NCBI GenBank assembly: GCA_002393575.1
Contig: DGSN01000026.1
Span: 1 to 28,055 of the forward strand
Length of the DNA: 28,055 nucleotides
Origin: Prevotellaceae bacterium UBA4361
GTDB lineage: Bacteria > Bacteroidota > Bacteroidia > Bacteroidales > Bacteroidaceae
Reading direction: 5' to 3'
In this document: in pieces, positions 16,384 to 23,947 of the stretch
How positions within the stretch are numbered: the stretch's first letter is position 1
Layout: every line of letters begins with the position of its first letter
The notes under the pieces: model-generated
Told to the model about the DNA's origin: nothing
The model's input: only the letters and a program-made list of their open reading frames with translations
The model's database searches: none
Program-made: the position numbers and the translations under genes

Positions 16384-17391
16384 CTATTCCGATGGATAAA
16401 CGGTTTCATCCATTGGGTAGTTCACTCCCCATTTCTTTCGTAGGTTGTCCATCAGTTGCATGATGTAGAGTGTTTCTTCGAGTGGCATTTCGGATGGCTC
16501 TAATCGTCCCTCCAAAAGGGCTTCTCTACAACTGAGGAACTGGTATTCGTACCCCGTAATCTGTTCGGGTACGTGGATGTCTTCCACAAAGACACCATCG
16601 TGTGTGTTCACCGTGATGCACTGAGGATTGTTGATGTTGTCGATGACGAGGTTGCCGTCAGTGCCAGCAATGACACCGATGTTCTTTCCCACGCAGGCAG
16701 CACTCGACTGCAAGTTGCACAACACTCCGTCGCTGAGTTCCATCGTGATGGTGTTTGTCAGGTCAGTGCCTGTTTTTCCTTTCATGCAATGCCCATCGAT
16801 GCTTTCGATATGAGAAGAGAAGAACATCCGTACAAAATTGAGTGCATACACACCAAGGTCGAGAAGGGCACCGCCGCAAAGGTCGGGACGCATGATGCGT
16901 GGTTTCTCACCCATTGAGTAGCACAGCGTGGCGGTCACGAGGCGTGGTGTGCCGATGCGTCCGCTGTCGATGAGTTGGCGAACGATGCCTACAGCAGGCT
17001 GATAGCGAGTCCAGATGGCTTCGGCAATGAACACTTTTCGTTCCCGCGCCAAATCCACGATGTCTTTGGCTTCACGATAGTTTGCCATGAATGCTTTCTC
17101 CACGAGGCATGGTTTCCCAGCGACTAAGGCTTGGCGTGTCACGTCGTAGTGGTGGGAATGAGGCGTTCCCACATACACCAAGTCCACGTCGGGGTCTGCA
17201 ATCAGTTCAGCGTAAGAACCGTATGCCTTGGCGATGTTCCATTGCTTGGCAAAACCATCTGCCGTCTCTTGCTTTCTCGACCCCACGGCGTAAGCTTCTG
17301 CCTCTTTCAGTCCTCGGAGTGTGATGGCGGCTTTTTCGGCAATCCAACCTGTACCGATGATGCCGACTCTCAAAATCTTATCGCTTTTCAT
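16384..17391 (-). CDS. Gfo/Idh/MocA-family oxidoreductase
   Basis: A 335-residue NAD(P)-dependent dehydrogenase. The Rossmann motif is VGIIGTGWIAEKAA (residues 9-22). The family's catalytic-lysine block appears as LVEKAFMAN (Glu98-Lys99), where many members have EKP; the EKAF form is known in the dihydrodiol/xylose dehydrogenase-like branch. The C-terminal half is the usual alpha/beta substrate domain (GGALLDLGVYALNF). No signal peptide, so cytoplasmic. Family members oxidise or reduce sugars and sugar derivatives; the exact substrate cannot be read here. It is the last gene of the leftward cluster, and it converges on the esterase gene with only 37 bases between stops. Confidence 0.9.
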   Translation of the reverse strand: MKSDKILRVGIIGTGWIAEKAAITLRGLKEAEAYAVGSRKQETADGFAKQWNIAKAYGSYAELIADPDVDLVYVGTPHSHHYDVTRQALVAGKPCLVEKAFMANYREAKDIVDLARERKVFIAEAIWTRYQPAVGIVRQLIDSGRIGTPRLVTATLCYSMGEKPRIMRPDLCGGALLDLGVYALNFVRMFFSSHIESIDGHCMKGKTGTDLTNTITMELSDGVLCNLQSSAACVGKNIGVIAGTDGNLVIDNINNPQCITVNTHDGVFVEDIHVPEQITGYEYQFLSCREALLEGRLEPSEMPLEETLYIMQLMDNLRKKWGVNYPMDETVYPSE

Positions 17392-17410
17392 TTTTCATGT
17401 TCTCTTTTAT

Positions 17411-17489
17411 AGTTTCCTAAAGAAATAGACTAAATGTACTAAATCTATTAGTTAAATTTTGCTGATTTTGCCAATTTCTTTAGGAGACT
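17411..17489. repeat. Short inverted repeat before the Gfo/Idh gene
   Basis: Arms at 17411-17426 (AGTTTCCTAAAGAAAT) and 17474-17489 are complementary with one mismatch, and the spacer has repeated ACTAAAT words. A similar TCTCCTAAAGGAATTG sequence occurs near 21377, upstream of the GH9 gene. It could be a small repeat element or an operator-like site; it lies 20 bases upstream of the Gfo/Idh start. Confidence 0.55.
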
Positions 17490-17494
17490 CCTTT

Positions 17495-17596
17495 TCACAT
17501 ATCACTTACTATCATTGCTTTCGCCTTTTCTTGCGCTTCAATCACCTTGTCGCACCATGCGTCGAAGTCGGGGGCTTTTAATTCTTCATTCTTCAT
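17495..17596 (-). CDS. Possible 33-residue small ORF after the alcohol dehydrogenase
   Basis: Two bases after the alcohol dehydrogenase stop, an ATG at 17596 opens MKNEELKAPDFDAWCDKVIE and ends QEKAKAMIVSDM. An AAGAGGA Shine-Dalgarno match lies at suitable distance inside the preceding gene's end. The composition is that of a soluble amphipathic helix, not of repeat noise. The start codon and first residues come from an ATGAAGAATGAAGAATT repeat. It may be a real small gene, or the tail of a lost gene to which the repeat has given a new start. Confidence 0.4.
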   Translation of the reverse strand: MKNEELKAPDFDAWCDKVIEAQEKAKAMIVSDM

Positions 17597-17598
17597 TT

Positions 17599-18783
17599 CT
17601 ATCCTCTTGCCATCTTGTAGATGGTTTCCATATCGTCAGCGTGCAGCACTTTCAGACCGCCACAAGTGGCTGTGTAGTCGCGGCTGCATTTGCGCACCAT
17701 TTCTTGGATTTCTTCGTCGGTGATGTCGCGTCCGATGAGTTCCTTGATGTTGATAGGCATACCGATGGCGTGGTAAAAACGTTCCATAGCCTCAATGCCG
17801 CGGAGGGCTGTGCCTTCAGGGTCGGTGAAGTCGTTTGGCACGTCCATCACGTTCACTGCAAAGCGAACGAAGCGACTGAGGTTCTCGTGCAGGGTGTAGC
17901 GTGCCCAACTTGGCCAAATGGCTGCCAATCCAGCTCCGTGGGTCACGTCGAACATACCACTCAGTTCGTGCTCCAACTGATGGGTTGCCCAGTCTTCTTC
18001 CACACCGCAGCCCGTCAGTCCCCAGTGTGCCACGCTGCCTCCCCATGCTATTTGTGCCCGACTGCGATAGTCTTCAGGGTTCTTCAGAGCGTCGAACACG
18101 GCAGTCTTCATGCGGCGCAGCACAGCTTCAGCCAAGTCGGTCGTCAAGTCCATGTCGTCGTCCTTCGTGAAGTAACGCTCCATCGTGTGCATCATCATGT
18201 CGGTCACTCCTGCTGCCGTTTGGTAAGGAGGCAGTGTGAAGGTTCTGCATGGATTCATGATGGCGAATTTCGGGCGCAGGATGTTGTCGGAATACCCCAG
18301 CTTGACGCCACCATCTTCGTTCGTGATGACGGTCGATTCGCTCATTTCGCTTCCTGCGGCAGGAATGGTCAGCACCGATGCAATAGGAAGACAAGCGGAT
18401 GGATGCGACTTGCCCAAATAGAAGTTCCACACTTCCTCGTCGGTCACAACACCCATTGCGATGGCTTTGCCCGAGTCAATGACGCTGCCGCCACCCACTG
18501 CCAAGATGAAATCCACTCCTTCCTGACGGCACAACTCGATGCCTTTGTGAACGAGCGACAGACGCGGATTTGGCACCACGCCGCCCAGTGTGACGTATTC
18601 GATGCCGCCTTCCTGGAGCAGGGTGCAAATTTTGTCGAGCAGTCCCGACTTGACAGCACTCTTTCCACCATAGTGTACCAGCACTTTCTTGCCGCCATAT
18701 TTCTTCACTAATGATGCTACTTTATCTTCTGATTCTTTTCCGAACGCCACTTCCGTGGGTGCATAGTAATTGAAATCTTTCAT
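17599..18783 (-). CDS. Iron-containing alcohol dehydrogenase (butanol dehydrogenase / YqhD-like)
   Basis: A 394-residue cytoplasmic group III alcohol dehydrogenase of full length. The nucleotide-binding block is AVGGGSVIDSGKAIA (GGGS at 97-100). The four expected metal ligands are visible: Asp195 and His199 (GVTDMMMHTMERYF), His268 (WATHQLEHEL) and His282 (FDVTHGAGLAAIWP). The start FNYYAPTEVAFGK is typical of the NADPH-using BdhA/YqhD branch, which reduces aldehydes to alcohols. The start at 18783 has AAGGA upstream and lies 24 bases after the GH9 stop, indicating one transcript. Its role is probably detoxifying or recycling reactive aldehydes, or redox balance during sugar fermentation. Confidence 0.93.
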   Translation of the reverse strand: MKDFNYYAPTEVAFGKESEDKVASLVKKYGGKKVLVHYGGKSAVKSGLLDKICTLLQEGGIEYVTLGGVVPNPRLSLVHKGIELCRQEGVDFILAVGGGSVIDSGKAIAMGVVTDEEVWNFYLGKSHPSACLPIASVLTIPAAGSEMSESTVITNEDGGVKLGYSDNILRPKFAIMNPCRTFTLPPYQTAAGVTDMMMHTMERYFTKDDDMDLTTDLAEAVLRRMKTAVFDALKNPEDYRSRAQIAWGGSVAHWGLTGCGVEEDWATHQLEHELSGMFDVTHGAGLAAIWPSWARYTLHENLSRFVRFAVNVMDVPNDFTDPEGTALRGIEAMERFYHAIGMPINIKELIGRDITDEEIQEMVRKCSRDYTATCGGLKVLHADDMETIYKMARG

Positions 18784-18807
18784 AAGTCCTTGATGATTGA
18801 ATGTTGT

Positions 18808-21327
18808 TTATTTCTTTTCTTTTTCAATGCCCTTCAGCGATGCGCCGAAGATGATGTACTGCGTGTTGCCAGCAATGGTGCCCTCATTCTGACCCCAGAG
18901 GAAAGGCCAGTCGTCGAAGTTCTCGAAGTGGTCGGGTTTGCGGAACAGCAAGCCTGGAGCCACATTGCCAGGAATGAACGAAAAGTCTGCGCGGTTGTTG
19001 CCGTAGAACACTTGCTTCGGACGTGTCGCTCCCACCACAGCCACGAACGAGTAGTTGTGGTAAGGATGACAACCGTAGAGCCAGTTGGCTGCGCGGTAAA
19101 TCTCATCCTTCTTTACGATGTCAGGGAAATAGAGGTGGGCGAAGTTGACGGTGATGCCGAAGTTGAGCAAGCCATTCACGCCTGCCCAGTTGCCCAGTCC
19201 GATTGGTACACCGTAAGGGTTCTGGCGGTCGAAATCGTGGATATAGTCATTGTATTTCTCCACGTAAGGACGCAACTTGTTCTTGTACGCTTCGCCCATA
19301 TAAGGCACAGCTTCGAGCGCGGTCATCATGCTGAACGACACGTTCCGTTCCAACGCATTCCAGATTTGGCTTTCGAAGCTCTCTCGATACTGCTGTTCCT
19401 TCGTCGCGATGAAGAGTTGCAGATGGGTGTCCATGTTGCCCATGCCGAAGCGGTTGTGGCGTGCTGGCTGTCGGCTGATGAGTTCGGTGGCTTCCTGCAT
19501 GAGTCGCTTCGACTGCGTAAGGGCTCTTTCCGCCAGTTCGTCGTTGTAGCCTTTCAGAGCGCGACTGGCTGCGGCAAACATGGCTGCGGCGCGAAGGTCG
19601 AGTTGCGGGTTCCGAGTTGTGAATGCCCAGAGGTCGTCGGGTGTTCCGCTGCGCTTGCCGTCAGCCGACACTTCGTAAGGCTTCAGGCTTGGGTCGTAGT
19701 GCAGACCGTCGGTGATGCTCGCCGCATCGCCCAGGTGGTGGTAGTTGTCGAGCACGGAGTTGGAGAGTGTCTGCGCCATGTGACCAATCTGTTCGGCTTG
19801 TGCCACGAGGTTGAGCACACCATGCTCAATGAATTGCAGAATGTCGGGCACACCGTCTGGACGGTGCAAATCCACATAGCGTTGCTCTTCGCTCACGAAG
19901 GTCTCGTCGCGCTGAGGCTTGAAGAGTTCCCATGTGCGGATGAAATTCTCAACCACACTGATGTTCGAACCCGTCTCGATGTCGAAGTCGCCCGCATCGA
20001 AGAATCCACCCACGTTCAGCCCTGGAATCAATTCGTAGGGCTTGTATTTCGTGTCGGTCGAAACACCTTGGCTGTGCAGGTCGAAGTGATCGCTTGGCGG
20101 TGCTTGCAGGTAGCCCTCCTTGAAAGGTTCGCCGTGCCAAGTGCGATACCCCTCGTTCACATACGTGTGGTTCATGTGGATAGGAACCCACACGTCGGTG
20201 GTGGCATCGGTAATTTTGTCATACACGTGTTCGTCGATGAGGAAATTGTTGGTCTTCGTGTCGCCATACTGGATGTAGTAGATGCCTGGCTCACGCACAT
20301 TCGAGAAGTCGAACTTCACATAGTTGTATTTGAAGTAGTTGCCCCATGTCTGTGTCTTTCCTTGGAATGCCTTCTCCTGTGTGCCGTCAGTCTTGATGCG
20401 GAAGAGCTGTGCCGTGGGTTTCACCTTGTCGTTCTTGTCCAGTTCGATGACTACCACCTTGGGCTGTTCGGGCGTGTAGCCCACTTGCGAGAAACCGATG
20501 TTCGGTTCCCGAATCCAGTTGGGCACGGCGTTTGGCTCCACGGTCCATGTCAGCACCTTGCCCGTTTTGTCCTTCGGCAGCACACTGCGCAGCACGAACC
20601 ATCCGTTCTGTGCCAGCATTCGTCCATCGAAGAGTTGCAGTTCATTGTCACTGCTGATGCGAATCATGCGTTCGGGTTCGTCCATCGCCATCACGATGTC
20701 ATGTCCCTTTTCGAGAGGCAGCGGGTCCACGAAGCGACCTGTGCCTCGGTCGTCGTAGGTCTTGAATCCCTTGAACTGACGAGGTTTCTCTGTGTTTGGA
20801 CGTGTCACCGTCTGACTTGTGGCATAGCGAGGAAAGCGGTTGAGTCGTCCGTCCATCGTGAAGGTCTTCAACCAGTATTGCGACGGCAGAAACTCCAAGT
20901 TGAATCCAGCTTCTCCTGCCAAGGCTGCTGGCACAGGCTTGTCGAGCCACACGGCTATCTCCACGCTCTTGCCCTTGGCGGTCACCACCACGCGACTGTC
21001 GAAGTCGTAGTCATCGTAGCGCATTTCCACCTCGATGCTTCCCTTCTCCTTATCAACTTTTCTGCTTGTCATCTTGGGCACCAAGTCCCATTGTTCGGGC
21101 GTGTTGTTGAGTCGGACAGCACCGCCCTGCACGGTCCTCACGCCGTGGTGTATGATTTCGATGCCAGAGTTCTTTTCGTCGTTGAATCCGCCATTGAAAC
21201 TATTGCTGAACACCAGCACATTCACTCCCTGTCGTTCGAAGTATTCCAGTTCGTTCAGTTTCAGGTCCTGTGCCTGCACCATTGTTGTTGCGACCAAGAA
21301 AGCCGCGAGGTTTAAATACATTTTCAT
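18808..21327 (-). CDS. Secreted GH9 glycoside hydrolase (endo-beta-1,4-glucanase type)
   Basis: 839 residues with signal peptide MKMYLNLAAFLVATTMVQAQ. Residues about 21-270 form a beta-rich domain (GGFNDEKNSGIEIIHHG, YDDYDFDSRVVVTAKG) that is not classical for GH9 but occurs in long Bacteroidetes members. Residues about 273-365 are the Ig-like N-terminal domain typical of GH9 (IGFSQVGYTPEQPKVVVIE, GIYYIQYG). The rest is the (alpha/alpha)6 barrel. The active-site block GGFFDAGDF carries Asp444 and Asp447 (expected base), and the expected acid is Glu815 in GQNEGTIAGN. GH9 enzymes cut beta-1,4-glucans such as cellulose, mixed-linkage glucan or xyloglucan. It is the first gene of the leftward cluster. 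Confidence 0.92.
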   Translation of the reverse strand: MKMYLNLAAFLVATTMVQAQDLKLNELEYFERQGVNVLVFSNSFNGGFNDEKNSGIEIIHHGVRTVQGGAVRLNNTPEQWDLVPKMTSRKVDKEKGSIEVEMRYDDYDFDSRVVVTAKGKSVEIAVWLDKPVPAALAGEAGFNLEFLPSQYWLKTFTMDGRLNRFPRYATSQTVTRPNTEKPRQFKGFKTYDDRGTGRFVDPLPLEKGHDIVMAMDEPERMIRISSDNELQLFDGRMLAQNGWFVLRSVLPKDKTGKVLTWTVEPNAVPNWIREPNIGFSQVGYTPEQPKVVVIELDKNDKVKPTAQLFRIKTDGTQEKAFQGKTQTWGNYFKYNYVKFDFSNVREPGIYYIQYGDTKTNNFLIDEHVYDKITDATTDVWVPIHMNHTYVNEGYRTWHGEPFKEGYLQAPPSDHFDLHSQGVSTDTKYKPYELIPGLNVGGFFDAGDFDIETGSNISVVENFIRTWELFKPQRDETFVSEEQRYVDLHRPDGVPDILQFIEHGVLNLVAQAEQIGHMAQTLSNSVLDNYHHLGDAASITDGLHYDPSLKPYEVSADGKRSGTPDDLWAFTTRNPQLDLRAAAMFAAASRALKGYNDELAERALTQSKRLMQEATELISRQPARHNRFGMGNMDTHLQLFIATKEQQYRESFESQIWNALERNVSFSMMTALEAVPYMGEAYKNKLRPYVEKYNDYIHDFDRQNPYGVPIGLGNWAGVNGLLNFGITVNFAHLYFPDIVKKDEIYRAANWLYGCHPYHNYSFVAVVGATRPKQVFYGNNRADFSFIPGNVAPGLLFRKPDHFENFDDWPFLWGQNEGTIAGNTQYIIFGASLKGIEKEKK

Positions 21328-21421
21328 AGTCGATTTGTAATTACATGAGTTTTCGTTATTGTTGCCGTCTTAATCATCTCCTAAAGGAATTGACCCAATC
21401 GACATTTTTTTTAAAAAGTAG

Positions 21422-21475
21422 CCCATCAATCCCATCAATCCCATCAACCCCATCAACCCCATTAACCCCATTAAT
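21422..21475. repeat. Six tandem 9-bp repeats (CCCATCAAT type)
   Basis: Six head-to-tail nonamers: two CCCATCAAT, two CCCATCAAC, then CCCATTAAC and CCCATTAAT. The variants come in adjacent pairs, as if the array grew by duplication of neighbours. It lies between the GH9 start and a broken small gene, and supplies that gene's stop codon on the minus strand. Confidence 0.9.
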
Positions 21476-21664
21476 CCTCCTCATCTCCTTCCCCACTCAC
21501 CTCAATCCAGTCGTTGCGGAAACTGGCAGTGATGCGTTCGTTCAGGTTGGTGGAGCGAGTGTAGTTCTTCTTCGCGTCGGCTTTCTACGGTCGCGCTCGT
21601 CCTGCGCGTTTGCACACAAAGCAAAACAACACAGCACGAACCATAAAAAGAGTTTGTATCTCAT
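21471..21664 (-). pseudogene. Broken small secreted-protein gene with a one-base frameshift
   Basis: On the minus strand an ATG at 21664 opens a convincing signal peptide (MRYKLFLWFVLCCFALCANA) followed by QDERDRRK, after which the frame ends early. Adding one base at the run after the Arg-Arg codons (near 21589) restores a frame that continues AKKNYTRSTNLNERITASFR and ends VSGEGDEED at a stop at 21471-21473. The total of 194 bases is one short of 65 codons. The C-terminus lies in the nonamer repeat, so the 3' part may also be lost. It is either a decaying gene or a sequencing error; product unknown. Confidence 0.55.
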
Positions 21665-21690
21665 GCTTGTTCTCAAAAGATTAATTTACC

Positions 21691-21710
21691 TATATATATT
21701 CGAATATATA
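21691..21710. promoter_or_regulatory. Perfect 20-bp AT-rich palindrome
   Basis: TATATATATT followed by its complement CGAATATATA's partner half gives a perfect two-fold symmetric site centred on TTCGAA, about 27 bases upstream of the broken gene's start. It could be an operator for a dimeric regulator or simply AT-rich sequence. Confidence 0.3.
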
Positions 21711-21805
21711 TCTATGACAGAGATACAAGCAAAAAGTCAAATCGTAAAACTCTGCTTTTATAGTATGTTAACACATTTGGGTGCATTTTGTCATCAAACC
21801 ATGAA

Positions 21806-21836
21806 CCAGTCGTTCATCATCGCGACGAACGACTGG
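21806..21836. other. Strong 10-bp hairpin, function unknown
   Basis: CCAGTCGTTC (21806-21815) and GAACGACTGG (21827-21836) form a perfect stem with an 11-base loop. It lies between the broken gene and the winged-helix regulator. No T-run follows on either strand, so it is not a standard terminator. Confidence 0.45.
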
Positions 21837-21874
21837 ATGTGCGCACCTTCAACTATTAATCAATTAAACAAAAG

Positions 21875-21897
21875 AGTTCTTTTCCTATCGAAGAACT
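21875..21897 (-). terminator. Weak terminator-like hairpin overlapping the regulator stop
   Basis: AGTTCTT (21875-21881) and AAGAACT (21891-21897) pair over a 9-base loop. On the minus strand the stem is followed by CTTTTG. The 5' arm of the minus-strand hairpin includes the stop codon of the winged-helix regulator. Confidence 0.4.
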
Positions 21898-22183
21898 ATT
21901 TCACGTCGAGGTAGCTCTTCAGTGCCTCCACATAGTCCTCGAAGGCTTTCAGTCCTGTGGACGTGATGCGGCAGACGGTGCAAGGCTTCTTTCCCTTGAA
22001 GGTCTTTTCCACTTCGATGTAGCCTGCCGCCGACAGTTTGTCAATCTGCACGCTCAGGTTGCCAGCCGTGGCTCCCGTCTGCTCCTTGATGTACGGGAAC
22101 TCGGCTTCCTCGGCACCGATGAGCAGCGACACGATGGCGAGTCGCAGCTCAGAGTGCAGTAGTGGGTCTAATGGCTTGAACAT
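21896..22183 (-). CDS. Small winged-helix transcriptional regulator
   Basis: 95 residues from the ATG at 22183; the open frame extends further upstream but only into the preceding gene. The whole protein is one winged-helix domain of the MarR/ArsR-like type seen in short Bacteroidetes regulators: LHSELRLAIVSLLIGAEEAE, then the recognition region (KEQTGATAGNLSVQIDKLSA) and a wing (YIEVEKTFKGKKPCTVCRI), ending in a dimer helix. No ligand domain is present. Its start is five bases after the stop of the membrane protein, so the two form an operon and the regulator probably controls it. Confidence 0.88.
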   Translation of the reverse strand: MFKPLDPLLHSELRLAIVSLLIGAEEAEFPYIKEQTGATAGNLSVQIDKLSAAGYIEVEKTFKGKKPCTVCRITSTGLKAFEDYVEALKSYLDVK

Positions 22184-22188
22184 ATTGC

Positions 22189-22869
22189 TTACTTCTGTTT
22201 CTTCAGCATCCAGCCTGGGAGCAGCAGGCCGAACAAGGCAAACACAAACACGGACACACAAGGCAGGAACGAATTCGACCACGCAACCATCTGTAGAGGT
22301 GCTCCACATCGAGCGAGAATCATCTCACCAACACCTGCATAACTGCCTATTGCAATGACCATACTCGCAATGATGCCAAACCACACCAACCACTTGCTCT
22401 TCAGGATGTGTCCCGTCATGGCGACTGCCATGCCCATCAAAAGAAAGATGATAGGAGAGAAGTTCACTCGGTGAGCAACAAACGCCATCGGATCTGTCAC
22501 GGAATGAATCAGAATGCTATTCCACACAATCGACAAAGTGAAGAAACCAAGTCCGAAAATGCCAAAGGTTACCCATGTTTTTCCCACAAGATTTCCCACA
22601 AAGTTTATGGGAGCGTGCTCTTGGTCCTTATCAGTGGTGCGAAGGACGAACAGGATGATGAACGGGAGTGCGAACCAAAGCAGATGGCCTAAAGTTGTTT
22701 TCAATAGGAGATTGATAATAGGCACAACGACAGCCATGCCCATTGTGCAGAGACCAGAGATGTAGAGCGACTGACCTGTTCTCTTCGATACAGCGCGTCG
22801 GCTTTGAGCAATCTGTTCGGTGATGATTTCAAGACTGCGCTCAGCAGTCATGTTGATATTTTCTTCCAT
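22189..22869 (-). CDS. Six-helix membrane protein of unknown function
   Basis: 226 residues. After a short polar N-terminus (MEENINMTAERSLEIITEQI) about six hydrophobic segments follow: LYISGLCTMGMAVVVPI, LLWFALPFIILFVL, WVTFGIFGLGFFTLSIVW, FSPIIFLLMGMAVAMTG, WLVWFGIIASMVIAIGSYA and CVSVFVFALFGLLLPGWM. It ends in Lys-rich residues. No catalytic or transport motif is recognisable. The pairing with a small winged-helix regulator directly downstream is a recurring Bacteroidetes arrangement. A good promoter lies about 110 bases upstream. Confidence 0.85.
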   Translation of the reverse strand: MEENINMTAERSLEIITEQIAQSRRAVSKRTGQSLYISGLCTMGMAVVVPIINLLLKTTLGHLLWFALPFIILFVLRTTDKDQEHAPINFVGNLVGKTWVTFGIFGLGFFTLSIVWNSILIHSVTDPMAFVAHRVNFSPIIFLLMGMAVAMTGHILKSKWLVWFGIIASMVIAIGSYAGVGEMILARCGAPLQMVAWSNSFLPCVSVFVFALFGLLLPGWMLKKQK

Positions 22870-22976
22870 AATTCATTTTTTTAAAAGGGTTGTTCTTTTC
22901 CATTTTTCTTTTCTCCAGCCTCGTCCGTGCTCCTGCAGAAAGCGCAGACTTAGCCCTTGTCGTTCGAACTACGCCG

Positions 22977-23008
22977 CAAAGGTAAAGAAGTTTATTTTAT
23001 AAACCAAA
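22977..23008 (-). promoter_or_regulatory. Promoter of the membrane-protein/regulator operon
   Basis: On the minus strand TTTG (23005-23008) is followed, after 20 bases, by TACCTTTG (22977-22984). This matches both parts of the Bacteroidetes vegetative promoter at the normal spacing. It is the best promoter in the window. Transcription would start near 22970. Confidence 0.75.
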
Positions 23009-23064
23009 TTAATTTACAAACTTTTTGCGCCTTGCTTTCTTTTTTAACATTTCGCCTTTTTCAC

Positions 23065-23261
23065 GTAACTATTCAGCGAATCGTCTTTTTGAGTCGCCTA
23101 CGGCGAGAAATCTTTCAAATCGAAACAAATCAAACAAATCCATACAGAAAAAATTTTATAAAGATTTGACAGATTTTGAATAGATTTGTTGGATTTGGCT
23201 ACGCCGAGCTGAAGGTTCTGCCCGAAAGGGCACTCATTGAAAATATTCGCTGAATAGTTAC
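23065..23261. repeat. AAATC/GATTT element with 17-bp terminal inverted repeats
   Basis: The ends are a perfect 17-bp inverted repeat: GTAACTATTCAGCGAAT (23065-23081) and its complement (23245-23261). Inside are a TCGCC-TAC-GGCGA stem (23094-23106), a run of AAATC words mirrored by GATTT words, and a TGCCC-GAAA-GGGCA stem (23219-23232). The element is related to 841-1022. It resembles a miniature mobile element, with no coding capacity. Confidence 0.75.
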
Positions 23262-23398
23262 TTTTTCATACAAACACATCATCTTTGAGGAAACTATTAT
23301 GAGAAAGGAAGAAAACTTGTTTTTTCATAAAAAATGTGAATCCATGCAATGTTTTGGGCTTTTTCGTGTATATAAGAGTAGAAGGAATCAGAAAATTC

Positions 23399-23947
23399 AT
23401 GGAAAGAGAAACGAACGAATTCATCAACGACTTGCGACGGAGGAAGCCAGCAGCACAGCGGCGTCTGCTTGCTGACTACGGGCCGATGGTGTTTCGCTTG
23501 GTGATGCGCATGGTGGGGCAGACGGAAGATGCGGAGGAAGTGTATCAGGATGTGTTCGTGAAAGCTCTGACCAGAATTTCTTCTTTCGACGAACGGAAAG
23601 CCTCACTTGCCACATGGTTAAGTCGCATTGCTTACAATGAGTCGGTGAACCACATCCGCAGCAGACGAATGGACTTCGTGCTGATAGATGACAACGAAAT
23701 GGAGACGGCGGTTGAGGACATTCCTTCTGTCAATCACGACAACGAGCAGGTGGTCTTGTTGCTGGAACAAGCAATGGCACTTTTGCCCACAGCCGAGCAG
23801 ATGCTTCTCTCCTTATTCTATTATGAGAACAGAAGTCTGCAAGAGATTGCCTACATCACGGACTCCAAACCCACTACCATCGGTTCACGACTGAGCCGAA
23901 TACGCAAAAAACTTTATGGTCTCATCCAGCAATTTTCAGAACAATGA
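23399..23947 (+). CDS. ECF-type RNA polymerase sigma factor
   Basis: 182 residues from the ATG at 23399; the upstream part of the open frame lacks family character. Region 2 covers about residues 20-90 (YGPMVFRLVMRMVGQTEDAE, YQDVFVKALTRISSFDERKA, WLSRIAYNESVNHIRSRR) and region 4 about 120-178 (LLPTAEQMLLSLFYYENRSL, QEIAYITDSKPTTIGSRLSR). There is no long linker, as usual in ECF factors. It would direct RNA polymerase to a small set of promoters, commonly envelope-related and including its own. Its stop overlaps the next start (ATGA), typical of a sigma/anti-sigma pair. Confidence 0.92.
   Translation: MERETNEFINDLRRRKPAAQRRLLADYGPMVFRLVMRMVGQTEDAEEVYQDVFVKALTRISSFDERKASLATWLSRIAYNESVNHIRSRRMDFVLIDDNEMETAVEDIPSVNHDNEQVVLLLEQAMALLPTAEQMLLSLFYYENRSLQEIAYITDSKPTTIGSRLSRIRKKLYGLIQQFSEQ

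Larger units (their letters stand above)
22870..23398. other. Divergent intergenic region between membrane-protein and sigma-factor genes
   Basis: From left to right it holds the leader and promoter of the minus-strand membrane protein (to about 23008), a repeat element (23065-23261), and the leader of the sigma-factor gene. For the latter I see only weak promoter candidates: CATCTTTG near 23280-23288, one base off the -7 consensus, and CGTGTATATAAG near 23365, which could be an ECF-type -10. A 58-codon frame from 23299 overlaps the sigma gene and looks spurious. Confidence 0.5.

Noticed and set aside
17515..18711. 398-codon plus-strand frame opposite the alcohol dehydrogenase
   Set aside because: Antisense shadow of a fully conserved iron alcohol dehydrogenase.
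18790..21315. 841-codon plus-strand frame opposite the GH9 gene
   Set aside because: Composition is antisense-like (His/Val-rich) and the minus strand encodes an intact GH9 enzyme with signal peptide.
21345..21914. 189-codon plus-strand frame near the nonamer repeats
   Set aside because: The protein is formed by translated repeats (PSIPSIPSTPSTP) and by the antisense of the broken gene.
23299..23475. 58-codon frame starting MRKEENLFFHKK before and overlapping the sigma gene
   Set aside because: Overlaps the sigma-factor gene out of frame and becomes an Arg/Ala-rich shadow; no conserved features.
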